In this document: piece by piece, positions 56,327 through 64,000 of the stretch
Numbering within the stretch: position 1 is the first letter of the stretch
Layout: the number at the start of each line of letters is the position of its first letter
NCBI GenBank assembly: GCA_016800925.1
Contig: JABCPU010000150.1
Location: 62,001 to 126,000 of the forward strand
DNA: 64,000 bases
Source: Suillus spraguei
Taxonomy: Eukaryota > Basidiomycota > Agaricomycetes > Boletales > Suillaceae
Direction: 5' to 3'
The notes under the pieces: model-generated
What the model was told of the DNA's origin: nothing
Seen by the model: only the letters and a program-made list of their open reading frames with translations
Databases searched by the model: none
Translations under genes and position numbers: made by a program

Positions 56327-57795
56327 ATGTCTGATCTTAACCTCGCAACCCTTTTTCCAGATGTCCCTTCTATAAACGTTGTTGACTCGCAGTCGGTCGA
56401 CCCTCCATCCCCTTCTCACATCTTCACATTCACGCATCCCAGCACGCCAGAGGCGTCCCGAATTCTTCCAGTGTCATACTCCTATGGCCCCTTTCGTGTT
56501 TGGCGCGTCTTGGCCAAGGGTGGGTTTGCTACGGCAATGGGAGCTCAAGACGTAGCATCAAATCGCTTGCTCTGTCTCAAGGTCTTTCGAAAGGACCGGC
56601 TCAAGTACAGGTTTACAAAAGAGGTTCTTCTTAACGAACTTGAAGTGTACAAACGTATTTCAAGGATACCATGCCCCGAAACTAAATTCATTATGACACT
56701 TGAAATGTCCTTTCAAACGAAGAATAATATATGTTTCGCTATGGTATGTCCTTCTCCCCTGTGGGCCATTCAAGTTGTTTGACACCATTGGACGTCTCTA
56801 GGAGCTCATGGCTAACAGCCTACACACTTACATGAACCATCGTTCCGCATATTGCGTCAAGCATGCGTGCAGGTGGACCACACAAATGGTAAGCGGCTGT
56901 CTTTCCTGGTATTCGGTATCTCACACTTCCGACTTTCAAGGCCCTCGGGATTAATGCTCTTCACGAGATGGGCATCATCCACCGGGATATCAAATCCGAA
57001 AACATCTTGATCGATGTTCGAGAGAATGTGCGGGTCGCTGATTTTGGCTTGTGTTATGTAAAACAAGGCGAGGGGCCCTTGGAGCGAGAGCGGGGCTATA
57101 CGACAACTGTGGTGGGAACGATACACTGCATGGCACCAGAGATCCTCCACAACAAAGACATCCCCGGCTCTATGAAGTATGGAGCACCCGTGGACTGGTG
57201 GGCGTTAGGCTGTGTCGTCTACGAGCTTGTTTCGAAGAATCACAAGGCATGTTTCGCGTCTTTCTTCACTGCTATCTTACTGATACGATCTTATCAGGCC
57301 CTCTTTGAAACAGAGGACGATATAACGGTCTATGTTTCCTTGTGCTACAACAGTTCGGACGGAACATCCAAGCGGCTCCCTATCTTTAAACAATTTCATT
57401 CAAACATCGCCGATTTGGTTTCAGGAGTAAGTTTTGTATTATTTATTCTCCAACGCTATCATTTATCTTTACCGCGATAGCTGCTGCAACCTGTCCCGTC
57501 ATCACGGTATGGGTTCCGTGAGATTGCAGACCATAAAGCGTTCTTGCTCCCCAATGGCGCGACAGAATTCTCCAACGCACATTCTCGTGGTAGGTGAAGT
57601 GTGATTTGTTTGAGAAAATCGTGCTGAAAATGCATTGCAGCGCTTGAACGCGAAGAAGTGCCACAATCTTTGCCAAACTTACGATATGGACAAGAGACTC
57701 ACACAGCACCAGTCTGGTTTCCACTACGTTACTGGGAGAAACCGCGCATGTCAAATGTGGATTTGAAGAAGCCAGCACTTTTTTCTTCTTTATGA
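56327..57795 (+). CDS. Serine/threonine protein kinase (AGC-like)
   Basis: Six exons (56,327-56,743; 56,802-56,888; 56,941-57,246; 57,298-57,426; 57,481-57,589; 57,641-57,795) give 400 residues. The Gly-rich loop is at about 62-72 (LAKGGFATAMGA), the ATP lysine is K85 (LCLKVF), helix C Glu is probably E104, the catalytic loop is HRDIKSEN with D184, the metal site is DFG at 202-204 and the APE motif ends at E235. VDWWALGCVVYELV is AGC-like. All catalytic residues are present, so it should be active on Ser/Thr. The intron after exon 3 has a GC donor (aag|gcatgt) and an ordinary AG acceptor. It is 51 bp and stays open, so retention would add 17 residues. Substrate and pathway are unknown; such kinases are expanded in mushrooms. 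Confidence 0.88.
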
Positions 57796-58430
57796 TGTCC
57801 TCCGGTTAATATTTGTTTTGTTGTGATAGTCTCCATTTCGAGCACTTTATTCCACAGCGTCTCCCTTGTTACAAATGATCTTTACATCTTGTTGCCCTGC
57901 GGTTCCCTTGTTCATATATATCTTTCACATTGCCAATCCAATGTTTGTTCCATACCTCCAGACGGAGGTGTAATCAGTGTGGGTGTACGTAAGTTTGACT
58001 TCATAGTGGTAGCTGGTTTCGGCAGATTGAGTGCATGCAAGAGTGTTTGAAAGTGGCCAAAGTACTGATGCAGTAACTAACATTCCCTCTTGATATTTTG
58101 CGCGTCAAAACTGCGTGGTCCTTTTGGTCGGATTTACTTCTACACAATCTATAAAGTAAGGGGGGAAAGGTGGGAGAGTGCTCGCCAGCTCGCGTGGCTT
58201 TCGCTTGCACCGCTAACGAACGCTTAGCTCGGTTATTTCGCTTAACACCTTTTTGGAAATTTCTCGCGTGGTTTTTTCGAGTGCCGACTCAATACACTGT
58301 TGTCCCATTGTGTGATTGCGTGATTTGGTCACGTGACTGCGCAGCCTGTGCGCTGTAGTTCCCTAGATATGCCCTCGCGCTCCAATCTTTGTTTCCTCTT
58401 TTACCCCACCACTGCTCCCTCTGCCACATC
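57796..58430. other. Intergenic region between kinase and Helitron
   Basis: It contains the kinase 3' end and no recognisable gene. A TATA-like 'tctataaagtaa' at about 58,148 precedes a GC-rich stretch with several stop-rich frames. The Helitron left end (a TC dinucleotide) cannot be fixed here from one copy. Confidence 0.4.
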
Positions 58431-58453
58431 TTGAGAAAGTAATACTTTCTCAA
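58431..58453. repeat. 23-bp near-perfect palindrome
   Basis: The arms ttgagaaagta and tacttttctcaa-type complement (tactttctcaa) are 11 bases each around a single A. It lies about 730 bp upstream of the Helitron start codon. It might be a protein-binding dyad or a structure at the element end. Confidence 0.7.
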
Positions 58454-59216
58454 CATACTCAACCTCTTTTTGTTTTTTTACATTGTCTGCTTCATTTTGG
58501 TAGATCTATCTTGATTCATGTAAGCCTATATAGTGTACATATTGAAACTATGATAAAAATTAATGATTATGTAATCAGATATCAGGCATTTTCGCTTTTT
58601 GACGTGTTTTTGGACCCTTTGGACCTCCCTGGACCTGGACCTGGACCCTGGACTGGCCGTATCTTGGAGTTCGAAGCTTAGTGAGTGTGATTGTTGTTTG
58701 TTACTGGCCCTGTATTCCATCTGGACTCGCGAACTCCTGTCGATTCAAGACGAACGTGTAACCAAGTCCTACTTCCCTGGCCATCTGTTCTTGCAGGTGT
58801 TCGCTGGTTGTTTCTGGACCTCTGGGTATACTACAGTGTAGAGATTTTGGATTGGCGGGGCACTTTTCTGTGCTAAGTTGGTCTGCTTGCAGCCTTCTTA
58901 CAGTTGCCATCCTATCCTTCGGGATAATTTCTCGGACAGCTTTCAGCTGTTCTTAGCACTGTCATACGTCGAACTTCCAGGGTATTAGCTCATCCTGGAA
59001 ACTGCTGGTACTTCTTCAGTCACTCTCGGTAATATTTGTTTGGATTTTTGGTATGTGATATTTCACAAAATATATGATATGATGGCTTATCTTTGACACA
59101 GTGGAACTACGACTATTGGAAATTTAGCTCTCCTCTCCCTTTGTTTTGAATATCTTCTTCAATGTATGTGGTTATCATCATATATATTTATTTTGACTGA
59201 TATTTATTCTTGATAG
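58454..59216 (+). promoter_or_regulatory. Leader and promoter region of the Helitron gene
   Basis: The stretch has no convincing ORF. It includes a short run of (GGACCT)n-like units at about 58,619-58,655. It ends with an intron, 59,164-59,216, that splits the start codon: AT at 59,162-59,163 joins G at 59,217. Confidence 0.55.
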
Positions 59217-62200
59217 GAATCCCTCCACTCCTCCTACCTCTCCTCAGCAGGCACAGGCTGCTGCACGTCAGGCTGAGAGAAATCAGCGAAATATTGGCTC
59301 CCCTCCTGCACGTCGTCATCCTGCTCCTATAGCTCAACCATTAGACAATGCTGCTCAAATGGTAAGAATTAATTTTCTGATTTTTATGAGACATATTCTG
59401 ATGTGTTCATAGAATATTCCTCAGATCTTGGGAAATTTGAACCATGGTCCTATTCCCATGCAAAGGTTCCCTAATATGCCACGTCATGTTATCGAGCATC
59501 ATGAGGCTCAACGCAGGTGGCGTCTACAACACCAACCACCACTACCTGGGCCACCTGTTCCTGCTCCAGCCTTAGGGCCTCCGTTTGGTCAACCTATTGC
59601 TGCTCCAGCCTTAGGACCTCCCTTTGGTTATATTCCTCCACCTGCTGCACTTCAGAATGAGTATGAACGTTGTATGGCAAATGTTGCTGCAGCCACAATG
59701 AATAGTCATGAAGCACGCCGTGCTGCAAGGAGAAGGCGTAATAATCCCCAACAACAACCTGCACCTCCTGCCCCTGCCCCTGCCCCTGCCCCTGCCCCTG
59801 CCCCTGCCCCTGGTCCTCAGAATAACTTTGCAGCCTTTCAGTTGCTGCAGCAACAAGCTGCACAGGGACATAATATACAGCAGCAGCAGCTAGCCGAAAT
59901 AATTGCTAGGCATGCTCAGGATTATCGCCGTGAACAGCAGCAGGAAGAGGAAGCTGAACAGATGAATAGACAGAACTATGGTCAATACATGCATGGTCCT
60001 ATTCACTATGAGGGTGCAGTTGGTCCTCACAATTTCAACAATCCCCAACAATACTTTGCACACCATCCTGCACCACCTATGGCTGCACCACCTCAACCTG
60101 ATTATCAACAATTCAATGTTCAGTTTCAACATCATTTCCAGCACCAGGATAGACAGGCACAGGAGGCATTACACCAACAACAAATCCAGCAGCAGCAGCA
60201 GGACAGACAAGCACAGAATATGTTATATCAACAGCAGATACAGCAGCAGCAGCAGGATAGACAAGCACAGGATGTAATACATCAACAACAAATCCAGCAG
60301 CAATTGCAGGAGGAGGAAGTGAGACAAGAACAAGATGTTCAACGAGCAGGTCAACAGGAAGAGGAGCATTTCAATAGTCAAACTCAGGATCGTCAGCGAG
60401 CAGGTCAACAGGAGGAGGCCCGTCATAACCGCGAGGGACAGAGAGTTCTTGAGCAGCAGGAGCGTCTTGAGGAGGCACTACGTGAATATAATGATCCAAT
60501 ATCTCAAGAGCAACATGCAGATGATGAAGAGAGAAGGAGAATCCAACAGCAGGAACAACACCAGGAGCATGAAGAAGAGGACAACCAGCATATCAATCAG
60601 GTCATTCCTATTCCTGATGGAGCTCAACCATATACAGAACCAGCCAACCGTCACACTCTTGGTCCCCTCAATGTGGAGTGCCCCAAATGTCATGCACTTC
60701 ACTTTATATGTGAAAGACTCTCCAACTCCTCTCTGCTAAACCCTCGCTTTGGTATGTGCTGCTTGCAGGGCCAAGTCAGCCTTCCCCCATTTCCAGCATG
60801 GCCACCTGAGCTGGAGCAGGCATATAGAGACAGAACATTTGTGTCAAAAATTCGCCAATACAACAGTGCTCTTGCATTTACCTCTGTTGGTGTCAACATT
60901 GAGGATCATGCTGTTCAAAGATCTGGCCCAAATGCTTTTCGTATCCATGGCTCTCTCCATCACCTCATGGGCAGTCTTCTACCTCCAGAGGGTGTCCAGC
61001 CTTCATATGCACAACTTTATATATATGACTCTGAAGAAGCCACCAACATCCGCACCACCCGTCCTGGAAATGAAGGTCTTGATCGTCAGATTCTCAGAGA
61101 TCTGCATGACATGTTGCATCGAAAACACCCCTATGCTGCTGTCTACAAGCAAGCCTATCAAATCATGCAAGAGAAGCCTCCAGAGGAGCAGACAGATGTT
61201 TCTGTGCGTATTCACTTCCTGCCAGGCACAGATGGTCGAAGATACAACCTTCCCACTGCCAATGAAATTGCTGCAGCTCTTCCTGGAGATGGATCTGAGG
61301 AGGTGTCTCATGAAAGGGACATCATTTTATATTATCAAAATGGTCGACTTAGGCGCATCAGTCAACTCAACCATGCATATGCCTGTCTTCATTATGTCCT
61401 TCTCTTTCCTAATGGAGAGGATGGCTGGGACCTCTACATTGATATGATCATTCCTCAGGGTGGACGTGCACGTGCCAAAAAAGTGACTCAGCTGCTGTAT
61501 TATGCCTTTCGTCTTCATCCCCGTCCAGCTCGCATTGACCACAACAACATCTTTCGTGGTGGAAGGCTGTTCCAGCAGTATGTTGTTGATGCTTGGGCAT
61601 CCATTGAGCAGAGCAGACTCAACTGGATAAGAAACAACCAGAAGAAGATCAGGGCTGACTGCTACCAAGGCCTCACAGACAATATTCTCAATGATGGAGT
61701 AGGCAATTTGGCTGAGACAGGTCGTGCTATAATCCTTCCCTCCTCTCATTCTGGAAGCCCTCGCTATATGCAGCAGCTACTGCAGGACTCCTTGGCCATC
61801 TGCCGTGCCTGCAAGAAACCTGATCTCTTCCTGACAATGACTGCCAATGGGAACTGGCCTGAGATTACTGAGAATCTCCTTCCAGGTAAAGTGACATACT
61901 GATGCATCATTATGACTTGATTCTGACAAGTTTTCTAATGTAGGTCAAACTGCTGTGGACCGTCCAGACTTGGTGGCTCGCGTATTCTATCAAAAGCAGC
62001 AGGCTCTGCTGAAGAAGGTTCGCAATGGCTACTATGGCAAGGTTGCAGGATTGGTGTACACCATTGAATATCAAAAGCGTGGTCTGCCTCACATGCACCT
62101 TCTCATCTTCCTGGATCCAGACCACAAGATTCGTACTGTGGAACAAATAGACTCCTTCATCTCTGCCCAGATCCCTGACAGAAATGTCCATCCCCAACTC

Positions 62201-64000
62201 TATGAGGCTGTGGAGAAATACATGCTTCATGGCCCCTGCTCTCCAGAACGTTGCTTGGAGAATGGACGTTGCAAAAAGCACTTTCCAAAGTCTTTCTGTG
62301 CCCAGACATTGATGAAGGAGGATGGCTATCCAGAGTATGCAAGACCTGACAATGGTCGCACTGTCCAGAAGAATGACACTGTCTTCACCAACAAAGATGT
62401 TGTTCCTCACCCTCCACAACTCCTGGTGGAATTCAACTGCCACATCAATCTTGAAGTCTGTGCTTCCATCAAGTCTGTGAAATACATCCACAAGTACATC
62501 TACAAGGGAAATGACCGTGCCACTTTGGAGATGCCAGGACCAGTGGATGAGGTCAAAACCTACCTTGACTCCAGATACATCAGCTCTACTGAGGCTGCAT
62601 GGCACATCTTTGAGTTTGGAATGCACCTTGAATGGCCCTCTGTCTACCGTCTGCCAGTCCACCTTCCAAATGAACACATGGTGTTTTATGATCCTGAGGA
62701 TGATGCCCAGGATGTTCTTGAGCGTGCAGCAACCAAGGAGACTTGCCTTACTGGATGGTTCAAAGCCAATGCCAACAATATCTTGGTGGCAGCTGGAGCC
62801 CATGATCACCTCTACCAGGACTTCCCCTCAAAATTCGTATGGAACAAGACCGCATGGAAGGTACGACAACGTGGAATGGCCATTGGAAGGATGTACTCTG
62901 CTGCACCTGGATCTGGAGAGCGCTTCTACCTGAGATTGCTTCTGACTGTAGTAAAAGGTATGATGCTCATGTCAATTTTTATCAATCAAACTCACCATGT
63001 ATTCAAGGGGCCACCTCCTATGAGAACCTTCGAACAGTTGATGGTGTTTTATATGACACTTTCAAGGAGGCATGTCGACGTAGGGGTCTACTTGAGGATG
63101 ACAATGAATGGATCCAGTGCTTGCAGGATGCCTCTCACATGAGCACTGGACATGGCATGCGCAATCTCTTTGCCATCATCCTCATCCACTGTAACCCTAC
63201 AGACCCCAGTGATCTTTGGAACCAATTCAAGGACAATCTCTGCGATGATCTGCGTCACCACCTGTCTCATGCCCCATTCAACATTCCTAACCCCACAAAT
63301 GAAGAGGTCTATGACTATGGTCTCTATCTCATTGATGGAAAACTTCGCAAAAATGGAAAGTCTTTGCAAGTGATTCCTCAGATGCCTACACCTCAAATGG
63401 CAGCAAGATGGGGGGTCATGCAGGGAAATCAGCTCATTGCTGAGCAGCTCCAGTATAACCAGGAGGAGCTCCAGCAGATGGTGGATCCAGGAGTGCTTTC
63501 TCTCAATCAGGAGCAGAGGACAGTCTTTGATGCAGTGGTCAATGATGCCATGCAAAGAAATGAGCAGACACCTGGACATGCATTTTTGTCCACAGTGCAG
63601 GTGGATGTGGCAAGACATATCTCTGCAAGCTCATTGCCTCAAAACTCCGTGCTGAAGGCAAGATTGTCCTGTGTGTGGCTTCCTCTGGAATTGCTTCTCT
63701 CCTCCTGCCAGGTGGACGTACAGCTCATTCGCGATTCAAGATTCCAATCCCCATTAATGAGGACAGTTCCTGCAACATCAAGAAAGGAGATGTTGTGCAT
63801 GAGCTTCTGAAGGCCACCTCCCTCATCATCTGTGATGAAATTCCAATGCTACACCGTCACAATCTGGAATGCCTTGACCGCTCATTGCGTGACCTTCTCA
63901 ATGTTGATGCTGATTTTGGAGGATTATCCATACTCTTTGGAGGAGACTTCAGACAGACTCTACCAGTGGTGGCTCATGGATCCAGAGAGCAGATAGTGGG
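59162..64000 (+). CDS. Helitron Rep-helicase transposase, 3'-partial, with one frameshift
   Basis: Exons are 59,162-59,163, 59,217-59,361, 59,413-61,885, 61,944-62,957 and 63,008 onward, all joined by GT-AG introns of 50-58 bp. Residues up to about 440 are low-complexity: Pro/Ala repeats (59,760-59,815) and Gln-rich coiled segments (60,150-60,560). A zinc-binding segment follows (CPKCHALHFICERL, FGMCCLQGQV), then the Rep domain: GLPHMHLLIFL with the HUH pair (about 62,085), HGPCSPERCLENGRC, and the tyrosine motif VKYIHKYIYKG (about 62,480). The Pif1 helicase starts with LNQEQRTVFD. At the T5 run 63,583-63,587 one base is missing, so Walker A (GGCGKT, 63,600-63,617) and all later motifs (IICDEIPM, FGGDFRQTLPVV) lie in another frame. 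If not a sequencing error, the copy cannot make a full protein. Confidence 0.88.

Larger units (their letters stand above)
58431..64000 (+). mobile_element. Helitron, 5' part (continues past the right edge)
   Basis: The span holds a Rep-helicase gene of Helitron type in the plus orientation. The 5' terminus is not resolved and 58,431 is only a lower limit chosen from the palindrome. The 3' hairpin and CTRR end lie beyond the window. The N-terminal zinc-binding region, HUH Rep nuclease and Pif1-type helicase are all encoded in the normal order. Confidence 0.8.

Noticed and set aside
58619..58656. GGACCT repeat as a coding or CRISPR-like feature
   Set aside because: It is a short run of imperfect hexanucleotides in the leader, with no further structure.
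59594..59893. Gly/Gln-rich minus-strand ORFs and an alternative plus-frame ORF over the Helitron
   Set aside because: They are shadows of the Pro/Ala repeat of the transposase in other frames.

Overview
The window looks like an Agaricomycete (mushroom-forming basidiomycete) chromosome. The host-type genes are cut by many GT-AG introns of about 45-60 bp. The mobile elements (Plavaka-type DDE transposon, hAT, Tc1/mariner, solo LTRs, Helitron) and several fast-evolving families (DUF6533-like membrane protein, DUF6532-like protein, alpha-kinase, integrase-core gene) are typical of that group. I found no CRISPR array and no bacterial operon; apparent CDS on the repeat side are mostly relics.

Layout. 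Positions 1 to about 47,370 are a repeat-rich, largely dead landscape. A dispersed repeat (here 'S') occurs at 1-3,446, 18,490-21,170, 43,530-45,080 and, inverted, 36,560-37,430. Two S copies sit next to copies of a broken coiled-coil/J-like gene (21,409-22,450 and 45,240-46,603). Between 4,730 and 10,001 lies a Plavaka-type transposase gene on the minus strand, interrupted by three solo LTRs of two families and by a 267-bp MITE. Divergent from it are an unknown ORF (10,133-11,133) and a broken DUF6532-like gene (11,511-13,838) that carries a fourth solo LTR. Three copies of a secreted FAD-linked oxidoreductase gene are all broken; two form a tail-to-tail inverted duplication (16,380-18,470).

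Positions 22,387-23,372 hold seven tandem units that look like tRNA-Leu(CAA), each with a box-B-like T arm and an oligo-T run. Positions 25,668-33,060 are one 7.4-kb terminal-inverted-repeat element flanked by a 6-bp target duplication. It carries an integrase-core gene and an alpha-kinase gene. A second copy of its flanking DNA at 54,040-55,960 preserves the empty target site at 55,590-55,595. Two hAT-type elements with 8-bp duplications lie at 40,150-41,400 and 46,609-47,371, and a piece of the ribonucleotide reductase small-subunit gene lies at 39,845-40,035.

From 47,658 to 57,795 is a gene island with intact multi-exon genes: a tail-anchored protein resembling peroxin Pex26/Pex15, an unidentified small basic protein, a secreted GH3 beta-glucosidase of 858 residues with complete catalytic residues, a relic of a DUF6533-like gene, and an active-looking Ser/Thr kinase. 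From about 58,430 to the window edge is the 5' part of an autonomous-type Helitron (Rep plus Pif1 helicase) whose reading frame slips by one base just before the Walker A motif.

The intact genes do not form an evident pathway. The repeat half records successive insertions, several of which can be ordered because removing an element plus one copy of its target duplication restores the older reading frame.
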